Positions 14,828 through 23,619 are shown, numbered from the stretch's first letter. The stretch is DNA of 31,955 nucleotides from JARIHD01 sp041743655 (GCA_041743655.1 JBGTMJ010000033.1:1-31955); one strand, 5' to 3'. A program made the numbers and translations. Notes: generated from the sequence alone by a model not told the origin.

Positions 14828-15826
14828 ATGGCTAAAACACATCGCAATGCTTTTACTGGACAATATTACCCAGAAAGCGGCTTTCAATTGGAAGCTATGG
14901 GGAATGATCACGTTGTCGAAAAATATAAAGATGTTCTAGATGCAATTCCTACCCACGAACAGCGAGTCTTTGTAGATGGCATTGCAGACTTGCCAACAGA
15001 TCTCCGCGAGATCTACTGTAAGCGGATGGGCAACCTGCTGAAAAAGGAACCTGTGGCTAGGCTTACCGGACGCCGCGGTCTTTTTTATGAACTGGAGCAT
15101 ATTGCTAAAATACGAGAAAGTGGTTTAGAGACAATCGACTTTTCAACTGCAGGTAATATTGGTCAAGTGACCTACAATGGCTATTCTAAACACGCGTATC
15201 TGAATGCACGTCCAGATACAGAACTAACGAGTCTAGTCGACTGTGATGTGCCAATCTCAAGAGATGGAAAGCCGCATATGTATGAGTTAAAGAGTTATTC
15301 CCGTAAACTCTATGGTTCATTAGTGAGTAACCGTAACCAACTACTCAAATATGAACAAGCGGTTGAAGATAGTGTGGTTGAGGGCGCAACAATCCAACTG
15401 CAGGGTCGACTTGATCCTCAATTCTTAAGCTGGGCTACTAGTACCAGAAGTACTCCAAGTCCAGTACCTCATGTTGAGATTTTATATGACCTAGTATTAC
15501 CAAGCGGAGCAACTTACATTACGGTATTAAAGACTCCAGAGCAAGTGGATGGATTACGATTTGAGAACCCTGAGTACGAAGAAGAGTTAGATAAACAAGT
15601 TATAGAAGGCTTGGAAGCTGCCAAGAAAGATGGGTCTTTGTCCTCAATTCTAGCACTCCGAGACTTTAGAGATGCATCTGCTGAAATGCAACTTTATATG
15701 GAGGACCCCATGAGCATTCCATCTGTCGAGATTTACGCTACATATGAAGGTATCTGGCGATTCAAGATTTACGATAAATTACTGGCTAAAGGCCACGACA
15801 AATCCATCCTACCCCAACATGCATAA
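14828..15826 (+). CDS. unknown 332-residue protein with PD-(D/E)XK-like motif string
   Basis: I do not recognise the family. A helical N-terminus (about 20-75) is followed by a region with the order expected of a restriction-endonuclease-like fold: an acidic helix LFYELEHIAKI (E88/E90), Asp138/Asp140 in SLVDCDVPI, then MYELKSYSRK (E153-x-K155), and a helix with NQLLKYEQA (Q171/K174). The spacing fits PD-(D/E)XK nucleases, but this rests on eye-matching. The C-terminal half (200-332) shows beta-rich and helical segments without motifs. It is divergent from the EndoU-like gene and, with it, forms an accessory patch between groES and murE. Confidence 0.6.
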   Translation: MAKTHRNAFTGQYYPESGFQLEAMGNDHVVEKYKDVLDAIPTHEQRVFVDGIADLPTDLREIYCKRMGNLLKKEPVARLTGRRGLFYELEHIAKIRESGLETIDFSTAGNIGQVTYNGYSKHAYLNARPDTELTSLVDCDVPISRDGKPHMYELKSYSRKLYGSLVSNRNQLLKYEQAVEDSVVEGATIQLQGRLDPQFLSWATSTRSTPSPVPHVEILYDLVLPSGATYITVLKTPEQVDGLRFENPEYEEELDKQVIEGLEAAKKDGSLSSILALRDFRDASAEMQLYMEDPMSIPSVEIYATYEGIWRFKIYDKLLAKGHDKSILPQHA

Positions 15827-15909
15827 TTGAGGCTACAGCTGTGTGCTTATATTAGGATGATGTAAGAAGAATAGCTCTTAGCCAAGAGTCAAGTTAGGCA
15901 GAGTTAAAA

Positions 15910-17271
15910 TTATCTTTTACGGCCTAAACAATTTTTTATAGTTTGGCGTGCAGTGCTAATCTCATCCCAGGCATCCTCCACTATCCTGTCGGGATTGTGG
16001 TCATCTTGCTGGAGGTGACGCAGCTCTGCTGCACGCGGGCCATTACGCAGAATATCTTTTTCGTGACCCTTGCCAAGCAGCAGCACAGTATCATTCTTTT
16101 CAGCGCGGCCAATAGCAAGCTGGATCGCTGCACTCCGGTCGTGTACTGAGAAAAGGTTTTTGTTACGCTGCTTGCCTGCACTTTCAGCACCAACGGCAAT
16201 CTGTTCGATAATTTCCTGGCCGTCCATGTCCCGATCATCTTCTTCGGTAACAATCACTACATCGGCATATTGGCCTGCTAAGTGGCCTTGGACAGCCCGC
16301 TTCGCTTCATCGCGCCGGCCAGCAGAACCGAACATCACAATCAGCTTACCTTTGACTACAGGCTTCAGGTCTTTAAACAGTTTTTCAAAACTATCCGGCG
16401 TGTGGGCGTAGTCGACAATGACAGTAAAATCCTGCCCTTCGTCGATGCGTGTCATGCGACCCTCTACGCCTTCAAGAGCAGCTATTCCTTTTTCTATCTG
16501 TTCCTTCGTTAGGCCCATTGCTTCGCCAACTCCGACAGCGGCAAGTGAATTGTACACGTTAAAGCTGCCGGGCAAGTTACAGGCTATCTGATATTTGCGG
16601 TCACCATGTACGGCAACATACTGGACCCCTTCGGGGGAAAGTTGTATATTGGTAGCCCGTAAATCGGCACTCCCGGTCCCATATGTAACAGGGTTTTCTA
16701 TCGCATCAACAAATACTTTGCTACTGGGATCATCACCGTTAATAATACCTACCCTCAAGCCGTTGTGGTTGTTGTTGGTTTGAACGAAAAGCTGCCTTTT
16801 GGCATCAACATACCGCTCGAATGTTCCGTGATAGTCAAGGTGTTCATGGGTGACATTGGTCATGACTGCCACACTGTATGGCACACCCCAAACCCGGTGC
16901 TGTGCTAGTGAATGGCTTGTGGTTTCTAAAACCAGCCATTCAATTCCCTTGGCTTTAAGCTCCGAAATACGTTTATGCAGTTCAGGCACTGAGACGGTAG
17001 TCATATGTTCAGTCTGTGGCTTGATATCCGCGCCCGCGCCATATGCTACGGTAGTCATAAGCCCCACCTTATAGCCAGCCTCGTGCAACATTCGGTGGAT
17101 TAAGAAAGATGTGCTGGTCTTACCGTTTGTCCCGGTGACACCGATTACTTTTAGCCCTTTTGCCGGAAAGCCGTCTACTGCATTAAGAATTACGGCCTCA
17201 GCCAGGTGACCATAGGGCTCAATCTTGCGAAAGACGTTTCTGGGAATATACTTCTTGATTAGTGTACGCAT
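15910..17271 (-). CDS. murE: MurE-type UDP-MurNAc-tripeptide synthetase with short N-terminal domain
   Basis: A Mur ligase that adds the third stem-peptide residue in peptidoglycan synthesis. From ATG 17271 it has 453 residues. The P-loop GTNGKTS lies at 47-53, about 65 residues earlier than in typical MurE, so most of the N-terminal nucleotide-binding domain is missing, as I recall for other CPR MurE proteins. TTSHSLAQHR, NVTHEHLDYHG, GRMTRI and DYAHTPDSFE are standard MurE motifs. The residue-3 specificity motif, DNPR in DAP enzymes, reads EEDDRD around 343-348. This leaves the diamino acid uncertain. It is divergent from tsaD. Confidence 0.88.
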   Translation of the reverse strand: MRTLIKKYIPRNVFRKIEPYGHLAEAVILNAVDGFPAKGLKVIGVTGTNGKTSTSFLIHRMLHEAGYKVGLMTTVAYGAGADIKPQTEHMTTVSVPELHKRISELKAKGIEWLVLETTSHSLAQHRVWGVPYSVAVMTNVTHEHLDYHGTFERYVDAKRQLFVQTNNNHNGLRVGIINGDDPSSKVFVDAIENPVTYGTGSADLRATNIQLSPEGVQYVAVHGDRKYQIACNLPGSFNVYNSLAAVGVGEAMGLTKEQIEKGIAALEGVEGRMTRIDEGQDFTVIVDYAHTPDSFEKLFKDLKPVVKGKLIVMFGSAGRRDEAKRAVQGHLAGQYADVVIVTEEDDRDMDGQEIIEQIAVGAESAGKQRNKNLFSVHDRSAAIQLAIGRAEKNDTVLLLGKGHEKDILRNGPRAAELRHLQQDDHNPDRIVEDAWDEISTARQTIKNCLGRKR

Positions 17272-17363
17272 TGACCTTAAGTATACGACCTGAAGTCTGT
17301 AAGGGCTAGAGGTCACCCCGAATGAATGGTCACAAAAGTAGCTTGCATGGTATGCTTACGGTC

Positions 17364-18425
17364 ATGAAGGTTTTGGGTATTGAGTCCAGTTGTGACGAAA
17401 CAGCGGCGGCGGTTGTCGAAGATGGTAAGCATCTGCTGAGCAACGTCGTGGCGAGCAGTATGGATTTGCACGCCCAGTACGGCGGTGTTATACCGGAAAT
17501 TGCCGCCCGTAGCCACATTGAGGCCATCATACCAGCCATTGAGCAGGCACTCAGCGATGCCGATTGTGATTGGTGCGATATAGACGCCATTGCCGTAACC
17601 CATGGCGCAGGTTTGCTTGGCAGTTTGCTAATTGGTGTCTTGACAGCCCGGACACTGGCCATCACTAAAAAGAAACCCCTATATGCCATTAACCATGTCG
17701 AGGGGCATATTTATGCCAATTTCCTTACAGCCACTACCCTGTCCGGTTATCGGTTGCCCGGCACGCAACCGAAGTTCCCCATGCTTGGCATCATAATAAG
17801 CGGTGGACACAGCCAGCTAGTTATCTGGCGAGACCATTTTGACTATACGCTGTTAGGGCAAACGCAAGACGATGCCATTGGTGAAGCCTTTGACAAAGTT
17901 GCCAGAATTCTGGGTCTTCCCTACCCTGGCGGTATACATGTCTCCTTAAAAGCTACCAATGGTAATCCTCAGGCAATCAAACTCCCCAAAGCACGTATGG
18001 AGAGTAAATATGACTTTAGCTTCTCAGGGCTCAAAACAGCTGTTCTGAGGGTAGCTCAAGAATTAGTCGGTAAAGATTACACTTTACCCTCCATGGAGCT
18101 CCCCGGACTACTCAGCGACGCACAGAAGGCCGACATTGCTGCCAGCTTCCAGCGCATTGCTTGCGAGACCATTGTCGACAAGGCTTTACAGGCTTACAAA
18201 GAGTTCCAACCAAAGAGTGTAGTTATAGGGGGTGGTGTGGCAGCCAACAGTGAGCTGCGACGCCAGCTTGCCGAGCGCATTCCCTTCCCTATCGAATACA
18301 CCGACGTTAAGCTCTGTGGAGATAATGGCGCCATGATAGCGACACTTGGCTGCTATCATGCTATGAAGAAGCGACCGGTAGCAAACCCCTTGACTCTAGA
18401 TGTAACGCCTAACCTGTCAATGTAA
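17364..18425 (+). CDS. tsaD: tRNA N6-threonylcarbamoyladenosine transferase TsaD
   Basis: TsaD transfers the threonylcarbamoyl group to A37 of ANN-decoding tRNAs, with TsaB/TsaE. I chose ATG 17364 (MKVLGIESSCDETA, the family's usual start), giving 353 residues; ATGs at 17352 and 17322 are possible. Iron-binding HxxxH appears as NHVEGHIYANF. ISGGHSQLV, DDAIGEAFDKVARILGLPYPGG and the late GGVAANSELRRQL are all standard. The gene is divergent from murE with about 90 bases between starts. TsaB and TsaE are not in the window. Confidence 0.95.
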   Translation: MKVLGIESSCDETAAAVVEDGKHLLSNVVASSMDLHAQYGGVIPEIAARSHIEAIIPAIEQALSDADCDWCDIDAIAVTHGAGLLGSLLIGVLTARTLAITKKKPLYAINHVEGHIYANFLTATTLSGYRLPGTQPKFPMLGIIISGGHSQLVIWRDHFDYTLLGQTQDDAIGEAFDKVARILGLPYPGGIHVSLKATNGNPQAIKLPKARMESKYDFSFSGLKTAVLRVAQELVGKDYTLPSMELPGLLSDAQKADIAASFQRIACETIVDKALQAYKEFQPKSVVIGGGVAANSELRRQLAERIPFPIEYTDVKLCGDNGAMIATLGCYHAMKKRPVANPLTLDVTPNLSM

Positions 18426-18543
18426 CGGGGCGTTATCAACTAATCAATTCTGCAGATTGTGGGATACCTCTGTTGGCATGGCCGCTACTATGCCCTGTTT
18501 CGTGCCATCCTCCCCTGTGCTTCAAAATTTGCAATTTTAGGTA

Positions 18544-18572
18544 TTGACAAGTCAGGCAACCATTCTTATGCT
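18544..18572 (+). promoter_or_regulatory. promoter for the 38-codon micro-ORF
   Basis: TTGACA (18544-18549), 17 bases, TATGCT (18567-18572). Transcription would start near 18580 and run through the micro-ORF and possibly into valS, as no terminator is seen between. Confidence 0.45.
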
Positions 18573-18640
18573 GCTTTTGCAAAAACAAAAACGTTATATA
18601 GTCACACGATCTACGGAATGTAAGTAGGAACACCTTAGTA

Positions 18641-18757
18641 ATGATCGGCCTACAGATTATTTTAGGAAGTTTAGTAGTGCTCGTTCTGCTTATGGGGTTG
18701 CTAATCGGCATAGGATTTGTTGTAGCAGACAAACAGAACAGCAGACACCGTCGATAA
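18641..18757 (+). CDS. 38-residue single-span membrane micro-protein
   Basis: The frame begins MIGLQIILGSLVVLVLLMGL, one hydrophobic helix of about 25 residues, and ends in a basic tail ADKQNSRHRR before TAA. Hydrophobic helix plus positive C-terminus is a typical small membrane protein. The Shine-Dalgarno is weak (TAGGAA, 12 bases away). It has its own promoter and lies about 200 bases before valS. Function is unknown. Confidence 0.45.
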   Translation: MIGLQIILGSLVVLVLLMGLLIGIGFVVADKQNSRHRR

Positions 18758-18960
18758 CTACCGGCAATCAGTAAATCGCGATCTGTCAAAAAACCATACA
18801 AAAAACAAACATACTATACCAAGGAGTCAAAGTAGGGTTTTCACACGAAAGCCTTGTTTGCGTTGGTGTAATTTCACGTGAACCTTGAACGGAGGTGGAA
18901 AAACAGCTTTGGAAGTGCTATTCTGATCTCTGTTACTAAATGTAGATAGTAGGGACGAGT

Positions 18961-21504
18961 ATGAAGCTACCTAAAGTGTACGAGCCTTCTGAATATGAGG
19001 CCGATATATACGCTCTCTGGGAGAAATCCCAAGCCTTCCAGCCACGTAAAGCGGGGAAGAGCTATTCTGTCGTCGTCCCTCCTCCTAACGCCAACGGTAA
19101 CATCCACCTTGGCACGGCAATCACACTGGGCCTTGAAGATATTGCTGTCCGGTACCATCGTCTGAAAGGTGATAGTACTTTATTCTTACCAGGTGCCGAC
19201 CACGCTGGGTTTGAAACCCAGGTAGTGTATGAAAAACAGTTAGCCAAAGAAGGGAAGAGTCGCTTCGATTTTACCCGCGACGAACTGTACAGTCAGATCT
19301 GGGACTTTGTTGCCCAAAATCGTCAAAATTTTGAAACCCAGTTCCGGCGTCTTGGCGCCAGCCTGGATTGGTCGCGGTATACCTTCACACTCGACGAGAA
19401 TATCGTTAGCCGGGCATACACCACATTTAAAAAAATGTGGGACGAAGGTCTTATTTACAGGGGTGAACGTTTAGTAAACTACTGCACCTATCACCGTACG
19501 GGTTTTGCCGACATTGAGGTGGCATACAAAGAAGGGAAGACACCGCTCTATTATATGAAATACGGTCCCTTCACTCTGGCCACAACCCGCCCGGAAACCA
19601 AGTTTGGCGATACGGCAGTGGCAGTGCATCCTGACGACAAACGCTACAAGCAATGGGTAGGGAAGACTGTGACTGTAGAAGGAGTAAACGGCCCATTTGA
19701 GGTTCGTGTCGTAGCCGATGATATGGTTGATCCTACATTCGGTACCGGTGCCGTTAAGATTACACCCGCTCACTCCTTTGATGACTGGGAGGTAGCCCAG
19801 CGCCACAATTTGCCGGCCGTACGCGTTATCAACCACGATGGCACACTGAACCATAAGGCAGGCCGCTTTGAGGGCATGACCGTTATGGAAGGCCGCAAAG
19901 CTGTCGTTGAAGCCTTGAAAGAGAAGGGGCTCCTCGTAAAAGTTGACACGGATTACCAAAACCGTATGGGACACTGCTACAAGTGTGACACTATCATCGA
20001 ACCAATGCTTATGGAGCAGTGGTTCATAGATATGCAGCCGCTGGCCAAAAAAGCAATTGCAGCACTCAAGGCCAATAAAATCACTTTCTATCCTGAAAGT
20101 AAGAAGCACCAGCTTATCGGCTACCTGGAAAATCTTCGTGATTGGAACATCTCACGGCAAATTGCCTGGGGGATACCTATACCGGCGTTCCAGAATATAC
20201 ATGACAGTGACGATTGGATTTACAGTGAGCGGATCGGCCAGGAAGTGATTGAGGTCGATGGCAAGACCTACCATCGTGACCCGGACGTGTTCGATACATG
20301 GTTCAGCAGCAGCTCCTGGCCATATGCAACACTCAATTATCCTGACAGTGAAGATTATAAACAGCACTATCCGCTCAGCCTCATGGAAACCGGAGGAGAA
20401 ATCCTCTATCCGTGGGTAAGCCGCATGCTTATGCTGGGGTTATATGTAACAGGCGAGGTGCCTTTTAAGGCAGTATATATCCACGGATACGTACTGGCAG
20501 AGGACGGTGCCAAGATGAGCAAGTCTCTCGGCAATGTTATCAACCCGATTGAAGTTATCGACGAGTATGGCTCGGATGCTTTGCGGATGGGCATTATCGC
20601 CAACCGGGCACCAGCAGTAAACCGTGGTTATGACGCCCGTAAGGTTGCTGACGCCCGTAATTTCGCCAATAAGCTATGGAATATCGCCCGTTACGTTGAA
20701 GATAAGGTAGGGGACAGAAAAAATATTGGCGAAGTTGAGACACAAACCGATGCCGATCACTGGTTGTTGACAAAGCTACAACGAACTGTAGATGGGGTTG
20801 CTTCTGACTTGGAAGAATACCGTTTTGCCGAAGCGTACGAACGTTTGTACCACTTTGTCTGGGATGACTTTGCCGACTGGTACATTGAGGCTTCAAAGAC
20901 GGAAGAGAATCTGCCACTTTTGGCATATGCTCTCGAGAGCGTCCTGACAATAACACATCCTTTTGCACCCTTCGTAACTGAGACTATCTGGCAGACGCTT
21001 GCTTGGGAAAAGGATTCTATGCTTATCATTGCTAAATGGCCGGCAGTAGAAGCAGGAGACGAAAAACGGAGCAGGGCATTCGAACAAGCCAAAGAAGTGA
21101 TTGCTGAAACACGGGGCATACTGAATAACCTTGGTCTAAAGGAAGCCAGCATGGAATACAAAGACGCTCCGGCTCTGGAGCATAATGCTGAAGTAATCAA
21201 GCGAATGGCGCATCTGACCAGTTTGCATGTTGTTAAGGCCTCGAGCGGGCTAAAGCTAACCCGAAGCTCTGTTAACGTATGGCTGGCTATCGAGCCTGCT
21301 GTAGCCAAGCGCTATACTGATAAGCTGCAAGAAAAGCGTTCCGCAGCAATCAAAACCGTCGCACGCCTTGAAGCCAGACTCGGCAACGATAGCTATACCA
21401 GGAATGCACCGGCAGAAGTTGTCGCCCAGACCCGTGAACAACTCGCAAAAGCCAACTCACAACTCGATACTATAAACGTTGAGGTGCAGCGTTTCTCTAT
21501 CTAG
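18961..21504 (+). CDS. valS: valyl-tRNA synthetase
   Basis: ValS charges tRNA-Val and edits misactivated threonine. The 847-residue product is full length. The HIGH-type motif is NIHLGTA (His49), inside PPPNANGNIHLG. The CP1 editing domain (about 190-330) contains ATTRPETKFGDTAVAVHP. KMSKS is at 518-522. The helical anticodon domain follows, and a C-terminal coiled coil (about 775-845, QEKRSAAIKTVARLEARLG) completes the bacterial ValS layout. The start has a moderate AGTAGGGA Shine-Dalgarno. Confidence 0.98.
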   Translation: MKLPKVYEPSEYEADIYALWEKSQAFQPRKAGKSYSVVVPPPNANGNIHLGTAITLGLEDIAVRYHRLKGDSTLFLPGADHAGFETQVVYEKQLAKEGKSRFDFTRDELYSQIWDFVAQNRQNFETQFRRLGASLDWSRYTFTLDENIVSRAYTTFKKMWDEGLIYRGERLVNYCTYHRTGFADIEVAYKEGKTPLYYMKYGPFTLATTRPETKFGDTAVAVHPDDKRYKQWVGKTVTVEGVNGPFEVRVVADDMVDPTFGTGAVKITPAHSFDDWEVAQRHNLPAVRVINHDGTLNHKAGRFEGMTVMEGRKAVVEALKEKGLLVKVDTDYQNRMGHCYKCDTIIEPMLMEQWFIDMQPLAKKAIAALKANKITFYPESKKHQLIGYLENLRDWNISRQIAWGIPIPAFQNIHDSDDWIYSERIGQEVIEVDGKTYHRDPDVFDTWFSSSSWPYATLNYPDSEDYKQHYPLSLMETGGEILYPWVSRMLMLGLYVTGEVPFKAVYIHGYVLAEDGAKMSKSLGNVINPIEVIDEYGSDALRMGIIANRAPAVNRGYDARKVADARNFANKLWNIARYVEDKVGDRKNIGEVETQTDADHWLLTKLQRTVDGVASDLEEYRFAEAYERLYHFVWDDFADWYIEASKTEENLPLLAYALESVLTITHPFAPFVTETIWQTLAWEKDSMLIIAKWPAVEAGDEKRSRAFEQAKEVIAETRGILNNLGLKEASMEYKDAPALEHNAEVIKRMAHLTSLHVVKASSGLKLTRSSVNVWLAIEPAVAKRYTDKLQEKRSAAIKTVARLEARLGNDSYTRNAPAEVVAQTREQLAKANSQLDTINVEVQRFSI

Positions 21505-21540
21505 TATCTAGGACAGGGAGAAGAGAAACAAGCTGGAAGT

Positions 21541-22380
21541 CTAGTTGACAGGCACAAGGGCATCATTGATGCGCTTAATCGATTCTTCTGGGCGATACTC
21601 ATCAAACCATAGTACGTGCCAGCCTTGCCTTTCGGCAGCCATAAGGTTGGTGCGGCTATCGTCAATGAGCATTATCTCGGAGGGTGCGCAGCCGGCTCGT
21701 TCTGTTGCCAGCTCGTATATTCTCGCCTCAGGTTTGATGACTCCGACCTCAGACGAGTCAATAATCGCATCATATTTTGCGTCCGGTAACATATGTCGCT
21801 TACGCATTTCGCTTACAAAGCCAGGCATGATGTTTGTTAGCAAGCCAATATGGTAATTCTTGCTGGCCCACTGCACCACATCATTCATCTGTTCAATCGT
21901 CTCTATACCATCCAGGTAATACTCCAGCCAACTGAATTCGTTGATGCCTAGTGAACTCGCTATTGCCTGGTTGAATTCGTGCATGGTCATATCACCACGG
22001 CAGGCTTCATCGTTATAATGCCAGAAAGTTGTCTCAATAACGTCTGCCGGAGCACCACTAACTTCTGCCATACGTATGAACGCACGGTGGTAAAAACGAA
22101 CCAGACAACCATTAATGTCGAAATAGACAAAGCTGACGCCGCTTCTGGAACGACGCTTGGTCGCTGTTGTGCCATGGAGACCCACAAGCTCATCAAGTCC
22201 GACCCCCAGTGCAGCGGCAATACCCTGTACAGTAAAGATTGATGGTGCCTTGATAGCACCACGTTCAATCTTCGTGAGCGTTGAATAGCTTAAGCCGGCC
22301 TTTTGACACAACGCCTGTTGTGTCAAACCTGCTTTAACGCGCGCAGCCTGCAGCTGGCGACCCAACCCTTTCTCATCCAT
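21541..22380 (-). CDS. XRE-type HTH fused to HAD-like hydrolase
   Basis: Residues 1-68 form a Cro/CI-type helix-turn-helix (RVKAGLTQQALCQKAGLSYS, then TLTKIERG). Residues 82-275 form a HAD domain: motif I FDINGCL (D88), motif II LLTN, Lys in VIKPEARIYEL, and motif IV IMLIDDSRTNLMAAE. In motif I the second Asp, the acid-base residue of HAD phosphatases, is Asn90, so classical phosphatase activity may be lost or changed. The cap helices are of subclass I type. A metabolite-sensing or self-regulating repressor is a possible reading. It faces valS tail-to-tail. Confidence 0.85.
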   Translation of the reverse strand: MDEKGLGRQLQAARVKAGLTQQALCQKAGLSYSTLTKIERGAIKAPSIFTVQGIAAALGVGLDELVGLHGTTATKRRSRSGVSFVYFDINGCLVRFYHRAFIRMAEVSGAPADVIETTFWHYNDEACRGDMTMHEFNQAIASSLGINEFSWLEYYLDGIETIEQMNDVVQWASKNYHIGLLTNIMPGFVSEMRKRHMLPDAKYDAIIDSSEVGVIKPEARIYELATERAGCAPSEIMLIDDSRTNLMAAERQGWHVLWFDEYRPEESIKRINDALVPVN

Positions 22381-22448
22381 GGCCTTATGATACTAGTTGA
22401 GACACAAGATAGCAACCAGGCTAGCCGCAAAAGGCCACTTGCAAAGTA

Positions 22449-22634
22449 TTATTCGCCGCTTGGCACTGGGACACAGCCGCCTTTAAACGTCTGGGTGTTG
22501 ACGCCGCACTGATAAGCTTTATCACGACTTTTAGCAGTATAGACATGCCAGCCAACACCTATTAACCCAACGATAGCCACGAGAAGCAACAGTCCGATAA
22601 TTCCAAATCCTTGTTCTTTACTGACTACGTGCAT
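22449..22634 (-). CDS. short prepilin-like protein
   Basis: From ATG 22634 (AAGGA Shine-Dalgarno) the product has 61 residues: a charged leader MHVVSKEQG, then FGIIGLLLLVAIVGLIGVGW. This is the type IV prepilin pattern cut by PilD between G and F, followed by a short tail with two Cys (YQCGVNTQTFKGGC) that could form a disulfide. The Glu at mature position 5, needed for subunit registration in major pilins, is Gly here, as in some minor pilins. A mature protein of about 52 residues is very small for a pilin. Confidence 0.6.
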   Translation of the reverse strand: MHVVSKEQGFGIIGLLLLVAIVGLIGVGWHVYTAKSRDKAYQCGVNTQTFKGGCVPVPSGE

Positions 22635-22653
22635 AATTCTGTCCTTGTTAACA

Positions 22654-22682
22654 ATCATAGCCTTAACTCTTATTAAGTTCAA
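22654..22682 (-). promoter_or_regulatory. promoter of the prepilin-like gene
   Basis: On the minus strand TTGAAC (22677-22682), 17 bases, TATGAT (22654-22659), about 19 bases before the ATG at 22634. It lies just after the tRNA-Ser(CGA) 3' end. Confidence 0.55.
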
Positions 22683-22697
22683 TTCTGTCTTGAAGTT

Positions 22698-22789
<92 letters not shown>

Positions 22790-23004
22790 AGATGTGGTTA
22801 TTGTACCAGATTAAGCGCACCTTGCTTACTTACGTCTCATACGGACTTTGGTTATGTTATAATATTCAAAAGTTACTGCTTTAGCAGCTGTGCTAATAAG
22901 CAGCAGACACGCAATTTAGTCTAACTCTCGGGCGTTTTTGGTGAGTACCTCCGCTGCATTTATCACGACCTAGTTAAGTATCAAACATTTGGAGAATCTT
23001 GAAT
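22790..23004. other. intergenic region with hairpin and -10 box
   Basis: A TATAAT (22858-22863) points toward the 206-residue gene, without a clear -35. A two-part hairpin follows (22876-22903: CTGCTT and AGCA pair with TGCT and AAGCAG around a GCTG loop), which would sit in the leader of that mRNA. Otherwise nothing is recognised. Confidence 0.35.
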
Positions 23005-23619
23005 ATGAAGAATATGAACTCTTTAGAACCATCTGTGCAAGACAATAACGTACTCCTTGACGGAGAACTGCCTCTTGGCTGGCAAAATATCTCTGTCCAG
23101 GCGCTTAAAGCTGAGTGTGCAAGAAAAAAGCAAACATCTTTTGAGCGGGGTAATGGTGGACGCATGCCTTTCCTTGGCTTCCGCGAAGACCTAATTAGAA
23201 GAACCTTTGAGAATGTCCCCCCACAGGACTACGCCTGTAGGGATAGATTTCGCAACGACGTACAGGTATCTTTGCATCAGTACGTATATTGGATCGAGCC
23301 AAAGTGGAGAGATATATATGCCAAACCTTTGTGGCATTTTAATGTTTGCACTATTCTCGCAAACCCGGATGAGGTTAATCGTGATCAAGATTTTCTGAAT
23401 CATCCTAGCCTTGCTAAATTGAGAGAACAAGATCCACGGATGTTTATAGTCAGGTACACCAAAAAAGGTTTTACGAGTAGTGTAGGGATAAAGAACCCGC
23501 TCAGCCTTTACCCTGACGCAGTAACGGAGGCATACGTAGCGTACGGTAGTAACGGAGAAAACTCTATACTGTACTACAAGAACACTTCCAAGGAAGCTCA
23601 ATTTTCAACAAAGTACTAG
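23005..23619 (+). CDS. unknown soluble protein
   Basis: About 204 residues from ATG 23005, which has GGAGAA eight bases upstream; a TTG at 22999 would add two residues. I do not recognise it. It has no signal peptide or membrane helix. Visible features are a basic region (ECARKKQTSFERGNGGRMPF), an aromatic stretch (HQYVYWIEPKWRDIYAKPLW) and a C-terminal region with YVAYGSNGENSILYYKN. Composition is A+T-richer than the housekeeping genes by eye. It lies directly upstream of the tRNA-Arg island, so it may be accessory as well. Confidence 0.6.
   Translation: MKNMNSLEPSVQDNNVLLDGELPLGWQNISVQALKAECARKKQTSFERGNGGRMPFLGFREDLIRRTFENVPPQDYACRDRFRNDVQVSLHQYVYWIEPKWRDIYAKPLWHFNVCTILANPDEVNRDQDFLNHPSLAKLREQDPRMFIVRYTKKGFTSSVGIKNPLSLYPDAVTEAYVAYGSNGENSILYYKNTSKEAQFSTKY

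Larger units (their letters stand above)
18426..18960. other. 535-base region before valS with a micro-ORF and leader structures
   Basis: This gap contains a promoter (18544-18572), a 38-codon membrane micro-ORF (18641-18757), and a structured stretch before valS. In that stretch GGTTTTC-ACAC-GAAAGCC forms a hairpin (18836-18853) and TTCACGTGAA is a palindrome (18873-18882). I looked for a T-box (specifier loop and AGGGTGGNACCGCG) because valS follows and found none convincing. Confidence 0.45.

Noticed and set aside
18436..18801. Minus-strand open frame of 121 codons in the gap before valS
   Set aside because: Composition is not protein-like, there is no Shine-Dalgarno or promoter, and it runs across the better-supported plus-strand micro-ORF.
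18836..18910. T-box riboswitch upstream of valS
   Set aside because: GGAGGTGGAAAAACAGC resembles the T-box core only vaguely; no specifier loop and no terminator/antiterminator pair were found.
21491..21529. Terminator after valS (GTTTCTCT with AGAGAAAC)
   Set aside because: The loop is long, the left arm is inside the gene, and no T-run follows.
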